64,000 nucleotides of DNA. Source: Isoetes taiwanensis (Eukaryota > Streptophyta > Lycopodiopsida > Isoetales > Isoetaceae). The stretch is taken from NCBI GenBank assembly GCA_021234155.1, contig JAJEKV010000008.1, forward strand, positions 12,222,438-12,286,437, given 5' to 3'. The position numbers and the translations under genes are program-made. The notes beneath the pieces are model-generated. The model was not told the origin of the DNA, did not search any database, and worked only from the letters and a program-made list of their open reading frames with translations. Shown piece after piece: positions 25,804 through 37,243 of this stretch (positions are counted from its first letter, which is position 1; every line of letters starts with the position of its first letter).

Positions 25804-26589
25804 CATAAGAGAATCCAGGGGGGGTCTAAGAAAATTCTTCCAGAAAGTTCCAAATTGTTCTAATAAGTTTTAGAATGTTCTAGAATGTAGGGGAATCTAC
25901 GAGAATGTAAGGAAATTTAGGGAAATACTTCCAGAAAATTCTAGAATATATTGAAAGTCTTAGAATGTTCCAGAAAGTCTTAGAATGTTCTAAAAAGTTC
26001 TAGAATGTAAAGGAATCCAGAAGAATCTAATAGAATGTAAGAAAATCTTATAAAATGTAAGAGAATCTAGGAAAATATTTACAAGCCTAAGGGAATCTCT
26101 TAAAATCTGGGGGGGTCTAAAGGAATCTTCATAAAATCTAAGGGAATCTAAGAAAATGTTGATGAAATCTTAGAGTATCAAAGGGAATCTTTATAGAATC
26201 TCTTTTAATCTAAGGGCAATCTGATAACATCTAAATAAATCTAAGAGAATCTAAGGGGATCTTCATAGAATCTTGGAGGATCTAGGGAAATTTAATGGAA
26301 TCTAGAGGGAATCTTATAAAATTTAGAGAAATGCTCGCGAACCCTCTAAGAGAACCTTGGTAGAATCTTAGAGAATCTAAGTTTAGAGTATCCTCAAGAG
26401 ATTCTTTTACAAGAACTTGCACGTAGGAACATGCTAAAACTCGAACATGCACCGTAGGACGCATTAAATTTCTTGTATATATGTACAGATTATGATAGCA
26501 ATTACATATATAGCATTATGATTGAGCAAAATAAACCAAGAAGTTGAGCAAACATTTTTTGGTTCAACAAAATGCACAAAAGCACTTAA

Positions 26590-26812
26590 TTAAAGTTTGT
26601 GTACGTGAACAGAACTAGTATATGTTTTCCAATATGGAGCTGCATACGTGAAGCAGGTATGTTCACGTATGCAAACATTATATTTTTGTATACGCGAACA
26701 GAAGGTTCACATACGCGAATTAATAGAGTTTGCATACAAAGTTTTTCTAAAGTCCGCGTATGCGAAGGTTAAAGGTTTGCATACTTGATTCATGTTCGTG
26801 TATACGAAATTG
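26590..26812. repeat. Cluster of short inverted motifs (GTTCRCGTATGCGAAC-like)
   Basis: About nine variants of a near-palindromic word lie within 220 bp in both orientations: GTGTACGTGAACAG, GCATACGTGAAG, GTTCACGTATGCAAAC, GTATACGCGAACAG, GTTCACATACGCGAA, GTCCGCGTATGCGAAGG, GTTTGCATAC (twice) and GTTCGTGTATACGAAA. It starts about 110 bp after the macrosatellite ends. No function is known to me. Confidence 0.6.
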
Positions 26813-27339
26813 TTTAATTTGAGATGCAGATTTTTTTTCAACACCCTTTTCTTGTTTTTATCATATTTTTTATGTATTATATTCCAAAACATGAACTATA
26901 CTATATATATTATATTTTTGCACTATTAAACGCCTAATCTATCCATGATCTTGGCTGAGTATTGTAGCATGCATTGCCACACTGATGATGAGATGATGAG
27001 ACCACCACATCCCTATATAGGTTTTAAGATGAGGCAGAAGCGTTTAGTATTGAAATCACATAGCTAGTTGTGGTAGGGTCTGAATTAAGGATGTGTAATA
27101 ATATTGTTGTCAATGATTTGTTATGCCACTAGCTTGACTTAAGTGTGGTGCTTGTAAGTGAATAAATAGGGCTCAACACGCTGCATCAGAAGTCCAAAAA
27201 TAAAATACAATAAAATTTTGCCAATAAAATTGGTGCCCACCCAATTTGGCCCAAATGAGATGGGTGCCAATTTGTAGACAATTTTTCTTTTCCATTTTAT
27301 CAAGTTTGTCTGCCAGCACGGATAACTGTTGCTAAGCAT
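26813..27339. other. Intergenic, nothing recognised
   Basis: AT-rich DNA. Near 27215-27275 it repeats the 'CCAATTTGGCCC/GTGCCAATTTG' words also seen near 1000 and 2900. No gene. Confidence 0.4.
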
Positions 27340-28700
27340 GTTTTAAGTAATTCCCATATTTATATGGCCCCTGCACTTCTGGCTTCTCAGGCAAAATTTC
27401 AAGTGATAGGTACCATTGTCCCTAACTTTATTTGGGGTAATGAAGAGCATGCCGTGGTGAAGATTGCATGGTCCAAATGCACTAGGCCAAAATTTGTGGT
27501 GGCTTAGGTATGATAGACTTTCATTTGCAAAGAACGTTATAATTTATAGGTTCATATGGAGGATCCTTAAGGATATGGTTGATTCACCTGGATTGCGGTT
27601 GGTGAAGAAGTCACTTGCACATTGTGCTCCTTTTGGGAAAACTTCATTAAAATCTCTTATTCCTTGGGGTCTCTTTTACCAGCTATGCCCCTTTCCTAAT
27701 GCATCCCCTTTTTTGAAAGGCTTGTTGGAGTCTTGAGGGACAGTGCAGACTTTATTTTGTATTAATCCTGTTGCACGTCATCATCTAAGTGCTCCTTGTT
27801 GGTGGGATACCTGTAGAAAATAATCTTCTATTTTATGCTTCAGTCCATCCATTAACTCAAAGACATTGGAGGTTAGCAGGAATCTTGACAGCTGCAATAT
27901 GGTATGAGTCTAGCCAGTTAGTGACCTCGGAGGTCTTTCAAACCAAATTCTTGTTGTTTCGATGGATAGACCTATTTGGCAAAAGATTGCTAGTAATCTG
28001 CCATTTGTTGCTCTAGAGCCTATTGAAGTGTGCATGTGGTTTTCCACCACTAAAGTGTTCACAAACATAGGCTCTTGAACTCTATATATAAGCTACTTGT
28101 CAATGGTGATATCCTTCCACCATCCGCTAAGCAATCCCTTTAGCTCTTGCCTCCTAGTTGGAGGCGTATGTGGACTTGGGCTTGGGATAAACTACTTCAT
28201 CCTAAGGTGGTTGTGCTATGGTGGCAGGTTCTTCATAGATGCCCTCGTGTCAATGTGCTTGTCCACAGATTCGATCCTCAAGTATCAGCACTTTGCCTAC
28301 TATGTTGTTTCTTTTTTTGTGATCACCTCCAACCAGTTTGGTCTTGGCTGCTTTCTCTTTTTCATGTCACATTGACAAGTCAGCAGGCTATAAAGCCAAG
28401 CCTTTCACTTAGCATCAGGATGGTTGTTGTGGTCCATCTGGAAGCATAGAAGTTTGTGTGTTTTTAAGGGCTTGGATATTCCTGTTGTTGTTGTCCTCCA
28501 GGAAGCTCGAGATAGAATTGCTAAGGCCTACCATTGTTCTTCACTTGCTCTTGCCAAGCGATATTTGATCTTTGAGATTTATTTGGGGGTGTTGTCTTAT
28601 GCATAGGCTGATCTTATTTATATTTACACCTTTGACTATTTTGCAGGCAGTGAATATACTAAAAGAATAGGATAGAATAATATAGAATAGAATAGATGGA
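27340..28700 (+). mobile_element. Plant LINE, 3' half (post-RT and zf-RVT region)
   Basis: The first part reads FIWGNEEHAVVKIAWSKC and then GG(L)GMIDF, the conserved segment after the RT domain of plant LINEs (FLWG...W...C.P...GGLG). At 28147-28350 the zf-RVT region follows (KLLHPKVVVLWWQVLHRCP, then VLVHRF and a C-rich end). At 28424-28600 comes the terminal segment (LWSIWKHRSLCVFKG). Frames change several times and stops are present, so it is dead; the 5' part with the RT catalytic core is missing. The 3' end is a TAGAA-rich tail at about 28664-28695. Confidence 0.75.
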
Positions 28701-29739
28701 TGACCGATTTTCAAAGAGTTTCTTGAGGGGACAATCTACAGCTACTTCAAGAAGTCCAATCAGGTTAATCGATGTTGTTGTTGAAGAGATGTTTGAACTC
28801 AGTATCCAGACACTCTAGGAAAGGCTAAGGGCTCATTTATCCTCTGGAATTAGGATGATGTGCATGAGATGGATGTCGAGCTAGCACCCTCGAACTCCAA
28901 ATGAAGGTGGTTAGAAAATAGTAACGGGGGAAGACCATTAACTAGGTATACTTTGATTTATATAGAATGTGAAATCTGGCACTCTTGTTACGCCATGCAT
29001 GTGGGAAAGGGTTTAGGGTTGCCTTTACAGACATGGATGATGCCTTGTGTGACCACTTCCTAGAAGCCACCAAAGGGTTTCATTATATATGGATTATTGC
29101 AATGTCGAAGCCATATGTGCCACCTTGGGCTACTGCACTTTGTGACAGAAAGACACTTTCATCGAAGTTGGCTCTATCCATTCTCAATATGCTGGCACAC
29201 TCGGGGTATAACCCTTATAGATGATTAGGACATATGATGTGTTTTCATATCTTTCAACATACAAGATATGCTAATTGAAGAGCCTCAAATGGAACGAAAA
29301 GAAAGAGAACTATCAAAAGATTTAGGTGACTTGATGGGAGCCGGTCCCTGTGAGGAACCAAGTATATCCTGCCAACTATATTAATACTTGGAATAAGAGA
29401 TGGAGACCAATAGATGCTAATGACCATATTACATAAAGTCTCTTCACTTTGCCTGGGCTCCGTCAAACAAGAAGAAACTTCCCAACAAATTGTTGTGCAC
29501 GTTGTTGAAATATATTCAGCACATGTTGGGGATGGCAATTAGTTTATGAAATATTGTATCACCACAAGGATTAAGAAAATGATCTAAAAATGTAGGTTTT
29601 GTCCAGCAATAATGAAACTATGCTTCAAAGCTACAGGAAATGGATGGCATGATGAGAATAGTAAAGACAGGATATAATCCGTCTTAAAATGCCGATTGGA
29701 ATTTTAGTAAATAGATAATCTAGTTTCAAAATATGGTGT
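28701..29739. other. Intergenic, one unassigned short frame
   Basis: The 79-codon plus frame at 28985-29224 (starts MLRHACGKGF) has no domain I recognise. It could be a scrap of an old element. Nothing else stands out. Confidence 0.35.
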
Positions 29740-29740
29740 A

Positions 29741-29840
29741 GATAACGCCCTGGCTCGAGGGTGCGCAATGCACGCCCGAGCCATTTTGATGGCCCGAAAA
29801 TTATTTTTGAAGTAACACTCGAGGGCCAGGGCATTATCGC
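29741..29840. mobile_element. Small foldback element (MITE-like)
   Basis: The word GATAACGCCCTGGCTCGAGG at the left is mirrored by the reverse complement of CTCGAGGGCCAGGGCATTATC at the right, leaving about 60 bp between. The two arms can form a hairpin. It is too short to code for anything. Confidence 0.5.
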
Positions 29841-29852
29841 CCTTATCATACC

Positions 29853-29972
29853 ACCTCGAGAGTTTTGGGCCTTTCCATCACCATCAGAATCGATTTGGAT
29901 CATCCAATTGATAACGAGTTTTGGGCCATCCGATCACCATCAGGATCGATTTGGATCGTCCATGTGATAATA
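29853..29972. repeat. Tandem duplication of about 60 bp
   Basis: Two neighbouring copies share GAGTTTTGGGCC, ATCACCATCAG and ATCGATTTGGATC, with a few differences. It lies directly after the foldback. Confidence 0.65.
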
Positions 29973-30117
29973 CCCTAGGGTTTTATGAAGTAGCGGTGTG
30001 TTATGGCTTTAGTAAACGACTGGCTAAGATTGATCTCAACCGTTGGATCACTATAAACTTGAGGGGTGGTCGTGGCAAACATAAATTGGGAGATAGGGAA
30101 GTGGTTTTTGGAAGGAG

Positions 30118-30246
30118 TAATTCTCGTGAGGAGAAAATTTTGCAATGAAATTTTCTGGCGGCCACCAGCTGACCTGGCAGGCCGCGAATGGTCGAGCCAC
30201 GAACCAAAAAATTTCAAGCAATTTTTTTTTTTTCTCACGAGAATTC
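30118..30246. repeat. Inverted repeat TTCTCGTGAG / CTCACGAGAA
   Basis: A perfect 10-bp pair of arms about 105 bp apart, with a T12 run beside the right arm. It may be the end pair of a small MITE. The enclosed DNA is GC-rich and not coding by any visible domain. Confidence 0.45.
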
Positions 30247-30259
30247 CCCAGAAGGTGCT

Positions 30260-31436
30260 CATTTGCTGGATTTCGTGTTTTAAAAACTAGTTCAAAAGGG
30301 CAAAATACACAAATACACTTCACCACATTTTGTGCTCAAAATCATCGGGTAAATATGTGCCGATTATAAAGTCATAAAGTAGGAAAATAACTAAAATCTA
30401 AATTTCCGGGCTTGCTAGGAAGGATAATGCCATGCGGCCGTCCAAAAAAAAAAAGGGAAGCTTGAATGCAGCGTGCATTTGCTGGTGAATTTGTCGGTTA
30501 GCAGCAAATAAAAATCCGGAAGAAAAGCGTCTGCCTGCCTTTTAGGAATGGTCAGAGGACAAAAGGGTTAGCATCAAAGACGGGCTGTTCACCACAAAAA
30601 TACAGCATTCTAGATGCCAGCATGACGACGAAGTACTTCTGAAACGAGCCGGCTAAAAGCTAAAACGGGCCGTCTAACAAATATTCGAAACCTGCCCATC
30701 GGCCAGGCGCGTTGCGGCTGCCTTTTGCTTTTTACCCAAAATTCCATCTTCCACCGCCCATGTGCAACTAACCTAGACCAGTGTTGGGGAAACTTTGTAG
30801 GTCCCATCGGAAAATTGCCTATGGTTATTTTGATCAATCGGATATTTTGTGTTTAGGGCCGGAAATTTCTATTGTCTTAATTCGGAAAAATTTTTACGAT
30901 ACACCAAAACCGGAAAATGCGCGATTTCAATTTGGTTTATAGTATTCCCCGGACTTTTTGTAGACGCCCTTTTTTTTTCTTTTCAAAATTAATGCGCGCC
31001 CAATTTTGTCATTTTTTGCCAACCTTGACACCTAACTTGTTCTCCAACGTCATCCCAACCATATGCTCGCCCAGATGTTGATGCCTATCGGTTTAAATGT
31101 CCACACATATCACAACGTGGCCTATTCTCTGCCACCCCAATGTAGCCTCCCCCGTATTCGACGAAACTCCTGCATATCAGACAATTCTCTTGCATGTGAG
31201 ACAATTCTCTGGCTCTCATTGGGTATATTAACCACCAGAGCCATGCCACTGATGTATCATAGCCAATCCAAACAGTACAAGATGAATTTGAATCATTGGG
31301 TAGGTACCATCAAGCAATCCCTTAAACTTCACTATCGAATATTGAATCCATATATTCTATGGTAGAATAGAATCGAATAGAATAGATTATTTTTTTTTGG
31401 TTAAATTCTATGGTAGAATAAGCTATATTTTCATGA
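30260..31436. other. Intergenic; TAGAA-tailed end near 31360-31386
   Basis: No gene. At 31360-31386 the sequence reads GGTAGAATAGAATCGAATAG, the same kind of pentamer tail seen after the LINE at 28695 and the SINE-like unit at 32550, so a retroposed 3' end probably lies here. Confidence 0.4.
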
Positions 31437-32290
31437 TTGAAACTTTATTTTGTGCATGATGAAGCATCAACCATTTTGGCACTTAAAGCCATAAGCAAAT
31501 GGACTTTTTCATTCTTAGAGGAAAGGAAGCATTATATTAACCATCTAGAAATACCACATTATACAGGTAAGCTTGCTAAAAAGAATACATTGCCTTTCTT
31601 ATCATGTTGTTCTTTACCTCCAAGATACCTCCAAGAGTACATTACCTCTAAGATCACTGAGAGTCGAGTTGTGATATTCAATGAATCCATTGTCATTGAA
31701 GAGATGGGAAATGTGTGTAATCCCCGTATCAGCCCACTTCCTGCACTGCTGAGGAAAATGTATAGCCAAACACATGTTAGGATTATTAAGAATAAGGGAG
31801 GGATTCCAGAAGATGGTTTGGTCTTTTGAGAGCCCCTCTTTCCAAGTATACATGCCTTTAAGAAAAATTCTTATACTAGTCATTGTACCATGTATCTTAG
31901 TGCTAAGAGTAGTTCAAACATCGGCGTCACCTCAAAAAAAAGCTCCCAAAGTTTTTTACGTAAGTGAACTGCCATGTATCGGAGGTTTCGTCTGGCGAAA
32001 ACTTTCCTACAGCACACCATTCGCGGCTCTGTCGCATCTGGCGATGCCTCGGAAAAGTTTCCACCGTGGAAACTCCTCCTCATGGCAGTATCCTATTACA
32101 AAAGCTTGACGGGGTCAAACCTCATTATCCACATCATCATACAATTCCTACACCATTGGAAGAAACCGCTGGTATTGCAACATCTAGATGCAAAGAACAT
32201 CATCCAATGTGTGAGAAGCTAATGAATCTCCATCTTTTTGCCATTGAATTTGCCAATCCAACAAAGTGTTTGAAACTTCTCTTTCAGAAA
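31437..32290 (+). other. Unassigned repeated coding-like sequence
   Basis: A 130-codon frame (starts MKLYFVHDEAST) and two overlapping frames are open here. The part at about 31605-31870 is clearly related, at perhaps 70% by eye, to 41650-41975 in this window (shared words ATGTTAGGATTATT and GAGGGCCCCTCTTTCCAAG-like). That makes it a dispersed repeat with coding ancestry rather than a unique gene. I do not recognise the protein. Confidence 0.4.
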
Positions 32291-32309
32291 ATGAGCTTCT
32301 GTTAGGCGT

Positions 32310-32575
32310 ATACTTAACGTCTTGACCTTAAACCGCCAGATTCAAAGGTCACGGGTTCAAACTTGGCCAATATCGGTCTAGTAATGGGGACCTTAAAAAT
32401 CCATTGCCCCGAGGTCGCGGGTTCAAGTACGACCAACCAGTCCTGTGGTAAAGACCTTAAACCTGCCATATGTACTCGATAATCACATGCGAAGCAGCTC
32501 CTAGCATATCGTGCTTAGGTAATGGGTTGGCTCCCATGTGATATATAGAATAGAGTGATGTAGAATGCACTCATG
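32310..32575 (+). mobile_element. SINE-like unit with two tRNA-type B boxes
   Basis: Two near-repeats carry 'GGTCACGGGTTCAAAC' (about 32347) and 'GGTCGCGGGTTCAAGTAC' (about 32412), both close to the Pol III B box GGTTCRANNCC, with 'GACCTTAAA' words between. The unit runs into 'TGGGTTGGCTCCCATGTG' and ends in a loose TAGAA tail (32545-32572), like the tail of the LINE at 28695. That LINE type could have mobilised it. Confidence 0.5.
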
Positions 32576-35461
32576 ATGTGATGATGAATAGATTGACGTC
32601 CTTCAATAAAAAGCATAGTAAGAAAATTGCTATAAATTTATACAAAGGATGGCTAGTTTGGTTAATTTGCAACGGGAGGAAAAAAACTTGTGTTCTCTCG
32701 GGAATAAATTTATCCTACTACCTTATGGCCATCTCTCTTAAGTAAGGTGCAACAATCATTTGAAGAGGAGGAGTGGGCATCTCAAGCCCACGAATCATTT
32801 TTGTCTCAATTGTTAAAAAAAATTGTTTTATAGCTAAGTGATTATCCCTGCATAAGTGTATATGTTATGTAGATGTATGATATCAGTTGGCGTATACATG
32901 TAGTTGTTGAGCTTTTACTAATATATATTTGACCCTTCAAAAGAGAGAGATAGAAAAAAAAGAAAGAAAAAAAGAAAGGATGTCATAGGGGATTGAACCC
33001 CCACTCGACCTGCCCATATGCAGATGTATAAAACAAAAAAAACTCATGTATTGTATCAAATTAAAAACATCCAACAAAAGCAACCTAGGAAGAACAGCCC
33101 ATGATTGCAAGAAGAATCAGCGCTGCATCAAAATCAATTGCATCCTCCTAGTCGATGTGGTTCCGAAACCCTACATTGCTACTATTTAACCATGAATTAG
33201 AAATATGCCATGTTATTTTGCTATAACAACCTCTAAAAAAATGAATCCTCCAAAAAGACCCCTTCTATTGTCAAACCAGCCCAGCCACGTTATCTTCTTA
33301 CGATTTTCACTAGAAGTACACCCCTCGAAACCTTCCAAAATCTTCCTTTTTTCCACATTGCACGACATTACAAGACAATAGAAGACAAGCACCCTCTAAG
33401 GAGTGGTAGTTACGGATGTAAGACTTGTAGATTAACATAATTGATATATCCTTGCGTGTTTTTTGATCTGATGAGAAAAAGCTTCAAGAGATTTTCAAAT
33501 TGGGTTTTTTTTTTCAATTAGATTCGTTTTATAGCCTGATTCTTGAACTAGTATTTCGGTACATGCTATTGCAAGTTCCTTAAAAATAATTCTAGATCAA
33601 CGATTTACCACACTTTATATAAGATCATTTTGAAAGATGGATTAAAATCAAGTGGAATGGATTAAAAATTGTATTCGTATCGCATATTACTGTGTAATAC
33701 AACTACTGTACAAAGTGATGTCCACATTGAAATTGTTTGTTACAATGTACCCGTAAGTGGTAAAGGTAAAAGGTACGAAGTGACGTTCACATTTCTCAGT
33801 TGCAAAATTTCTGCATGTATTCAGTGATTTCTCTCGTTGAAGGCTTCTGGTCCACCACAAGCATTTAGAACAACTCTCTTCATTTTAGCCTGCATGAGAC
33901 TCTGACCATTGTTCTATACCATACGAGTTGCATCGTCTATACTCCTTGCAGACTATGATACTTCCACCAAGATTATTCATGTATAAGCTATCTTACCATC
34001 CCCAATGCTCCTATATCAGGACCCCACTTGCATAGATGCGCCCACAGGATTTCAAGCCATATTTGCTGCATTGCTTAGAAATCTGAAGAGCCTTTCGCAT
34101 GCTGTGGATACCCTGAGATCATCACATCCCACACACTGCATTCTTAGTTTCCATTCTTAATAAATTCTGAGACATATGGAAAAGCTTTGTTCTATGTTCT
34201 GCCTAAATGATGTCCTCCATTCAGAAAAGACGTCCAAGATATGGACCAATAAATCGAGGGCAATGTTGATCTTGGGACGTATGTGAAATAAGATAAAGGT
34301 GGACGAGGCTACTTATGAGTGTGACCACAATTGACGTAACTACAGTCAGACTATCAGTGAGCCTCGAGGAACATCAAACTTGCGTGTAAAATTACCATGA
34401 GCCTGACCAGCATGTAAAATTAGCATGATCAAACGCTCAAGCTGAGCTCTTAAAGAGAAGATTTCTGCAACCAAACAGAGTTTCCTGCAGCATATTCAAA
34501 ACCCCCTTCCCACCCAAGGGTAGCCTTGCGGGCAAGCCAAAAGCTTTGAGGTTGCTGAAATTTGCCATTCAAATTGTTGGTAGATATAATATCTGTCATT
34601 CAGTGAATTGCCATTCAAATGCTGGAGCTGAAATTAGATATTTATTAGGCCACAAAGCATCTCTTCAGGAATGTGTTTGTAGCTAAAGCTTCCTTTAGAG
34701 AAGCACCCAAAAATTGTTGAATGCTTGATATAATGGAACATCTGCCCAAAATGCAGTTTCTAGTAATATGGCCGTGCAATGTAAATGGCCATTGGTATAA
34801 GGTTTATAGGAGATGCTGTTCAATATTGCATGTAAACACGCTGGAAACAGAAGCTCAAACAGAAATACGATTAAGCATCACAAGAATGTGACTGCTTTAG
34901 GTTCTGAACTGAAATGAAAACCAGCCCATTCCAATGCAAATGTTTTTGGCAACTCCTTGATACAAGGCCTTCCAGTCAACCATTTGGGAAGCAAACTGAC
35001 ATTCTTTTGCTGCACCTCTATGCAATATTTCTATTCTTTTGTACTGCAATCCAGTCTGAACAAGGACCTTTTGTTCCACCTTATGTTTACGTTTACCCAT
35101 GCCTTCATTTTATGTTCTGTACTGCTGCACCTGTCTAAGGCCAACACATGACATGGTGTAGTAGTCCTCTATATAATTTATCACGGGATGGATCAATTGT
35201 CAGAATGAACCCATACATGGAGTACCGTAGTTATAACCAAGATCTGCAAGAATTTCCATTGCATGACTTACCAGATGACTTGAAAGGACTCTGATGAGCC
35301 AACGTCCGAATGAATCATGACAGGAACAAGCACCACAGAAAGGCCACTTGTACAGCCTAGCCATAAGGTTCAGAAATGTCCCATCCATGCTAGACTTAAG
35401 AATCTCTGCATATCTCACCTTTTCTATGCTCTATATTGGACATAACTATGCATTGCCAATG
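32576..35461. other. Intergenic, nothing firmly recognised
   Basis: A purine-only microsatellite (AAAGAGAGAG...GAAAGAAAAAAAG) lies at about 32939-32980, followed by 'GGGGATTGAACCCCCACTCGACC', which resembles the B-box end of another tRNA-derived repeat on the minus strand. The stretch 33060-33300 may be a LINE 3' region on the minus strand, but the match is weak. The 3' flank of the PPR gene (34890-35460) has no further gene; frames there are short. Confidence 0.4.
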
Positions 35462-37243
35462 TTAATGTTTACATGAACATGTACCATTGCTGAAGTGGTG
35501 CACATGATAAGCATCCCTTATGATGATTTCTCGCTGTTCAATTTTAGAGATGATTTTAGTTGCATTATGACAATCCATACATACGCGAAGATTTTTCGTT
35601 GCTCGAATAGTTGTGCCTGGAGGTGTGCTTATAAGCCCATAGGCTACTGCCAATTTCTCACAGTGGCCACATAAAGCATCTTCCTTGTCATCATCTGACA
35701 TCTGCTGCACAATCAGATCAAGTTTTGGCAAATATCCTGCCTCCTTTATTTTACTGCTTAATGTCTTCAACATGTTATAAATCTCCTCTCTCTGAGGATG
35801 AGTTTTGTCACCAACTATGAATTCATGCAGCTTATTGTCTATCTCAATCCATGCCTTTGCTGGTTTTTTCCATGCACCTATTTGTTGTCTACGCTCTTCC
35901 ACTTTTGCCGCATCCTTCCACATTCCAGCATCAGAATATATGGATGACATGAGCACATATCCACCAGCATGCTGCTGATCCAATAGCACAAGTTTGTCAA
36001 AACACTTTCTTGCAAGTTCCACATTACCATACATTTTGCATGCAGAAAGCACAGATGTCCAAACAATAATATCTGGTTGTATGGTTTTGACTAATTTCTC
36101 TGCCTGACGCAAATGTCCTGAACGACCAAGAAGATCAATCATGCAGCTATGGTGACGAATATCGGGTATCATATTATAGTCCTCAATCATGGATGTAAAA
36201 AACTCAGAACCATCATTCACCAAACCTGCATGACTGCAAGCAGCGAGAACAGTAGAAAATGCTGCTTTATCCGGCTTGATACCTTCAAGTTGCATGTCCT
36301 TGAGATATTGACCAGCCAATTTAACATTGCCACACTGGGCATATCCTGCAATCATTGCACCCCATGTTGCTACATCTCGTTTTGGCATCATTTTGAATAC
36401 TGTGTTGGCCTCTTCCATGTTCCCACACCTTGAATACATATCGACAAGTGCATTCCCCACAGACATCTCAGAAGTAAGCCCATCCTCTATAATCTGCTTG
36501 TGGATATTTCTACCTTGTTCTACAGCACCTATGCTGCCACATGCTTTTAGCATACTAAGAAATGTAATTTTGCTAGGCTTCATGCCCTCATGCTGCATTT
36601 TTCCAAAGCATTCTAAAGCAAGACGACCTTCTCCACATTGGGCATACGCACCTATCATCGCACTCCATGTTACAATGTTCTTTGTGTTCAATGCGTCAAA
36701 GACCTTCCGTGCATTGTCCAAGCTCCTGCACCTGGCATACATATCCACCAAAGTGCTGCCCACAACAACATCATTCTGAAGGCCAGACTTTCTTATCTGG
36801 TCATGAATTCTTTTGCCCTGATCTACAGTCCAACATGCTTTTAAAATGCTCAGGAATGTGAATTTGTCCGGTGTTACGCCTTCCTTTTGCATTATAGTGT
36901 ACAACTGAAGAGCCATCGTCTTTTCTCCAAGATTGGCATGTGCCCCAATAATCGAATTCCATGTATATGAGCTTGGTTTTCCAACGCTACTAAACAGTTC
37001 GTTTGCTTCAACCAGACCTCCACAAGAGGCAAACAGCCTAATGAGATGATTAACCAAGACATCAACAGATTCCAGCCCACTATTGAACATAAGGGATTTT
37101 ACACGCCTACAAAGCTGAATATCATACCGATCGGTGCTCTCCTGAATCAGATGATGTGCAAGGCCTCTGTGGATAAGGGTCCCTTGCTGCTGCAAAATTT
37201 CTGCAGACTTGACTGCCTCATCCAACCATGAATGCCTTCTCAT
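35462..37243 (-). CDS. PLS-class PPR protein with E and DYW domains
   Basis: A 593-residue intronless frame. DYW-type PPR proteins bind organelle RNA and carry a cytidine deaminase that makes C-to-U edits in plastid or mitochondrial transcripts. Repeats run from about residue 60 to 400 (YTWNSIIGAHANLGE, VTWSAMIGAYAQCGEG and VATWGAMIAGYAQCGN mark successive motifs; HSCMIDLLGRSGHL opens the last). The E/E+ region follows (KAWIEIDNKLHEFIVGD). In the deaminase the active-site HxE (GHCEKLA) and CxxCH (RVCMDCH) are present, as is the second zinc site (HVHHF, CSC). The protein ends CSCKH where the family ends CSCGDYW. An in-frame TAG just upstream supports this ATG, unless an upstream targeting exon is spliced on (an AG lies at the right place). 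No transit peptide is obvious. Intronless DYW genes are typical of the class. Confidence 0.9.
   Translation of the reverse strand: MRRHSWLDEAVKSAEILQQQGTLIHRGLAHHLIQESTDRYDIQLCRRVKSLMFNSGLESVDVLVNHLIRLFASCGGLVEANELFSSVGKPSSYTWNSIIGAHANLGEKTMALQLYTIMQKEGVTPDKFTFLSILKACWTVDQGKRIHDQIRKSGLQNDVVVGSTLVDMYARCRSLDNARKVFDALNTKNIVTWSAMIGAYAQCGEGRLALECFGKMQHEGMKPSKITFLSMLKACGSIGAVEQGRNIHKQIIEDGLTSEMSVGNALVDMYSRCGNMEEANTVFKMMPKRDVATWGAMIAGYAQCGNVKLAGQYLKDMQLEGIKPDKAAFSTVLAACSHAGLVNDGSEFFTSMIEDYNMIPDIRHHSCMIDLLGRSGHLRQAEKLVKTIQPDIIVWTSVLSACKMYGNVELARKCFDKLVLLDQQHAGGYVLMSSIYSDAGMWKDAAKVEERRQQIGAWKKPAKAWIEIDNKLHEFIVGDKTHPQREEIYNMLKTLSSKIKEAGYLPKLDLIVQQMSDDDKEDALCGHCEKLAVAYGLISTPPGTTIRATKNLRVCMDCHNATKIISKIEQREIIIRDAYHVHHFSNGTCSCKH

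Larger units (their letters stand above)
25018..26482. repeat. Macrosatellite unit 5 (type A, well preserved)
   Basis: Last unit. Its GATCCTACGG block is expanded to about four sub-repeats of roughly 120 bp, each with 'GATCCTACGGTCC', 'TTGAT', 'CGAGATCCTACGG', 'GGCTTTGGGA'. The type A ending follows and the array stops at 'TTGTATATATG'. The HSE-like block here is the most regular of all five. Confidence 0.85.

Noticed and set aside
19131-26482. A CRISPR-like or LTR-pair reading of the repeats
   Set aside because: Units are kilobase-sized, adjoin directly and have no unique spacers; no terminal repeats or retroelement coding parts are present.
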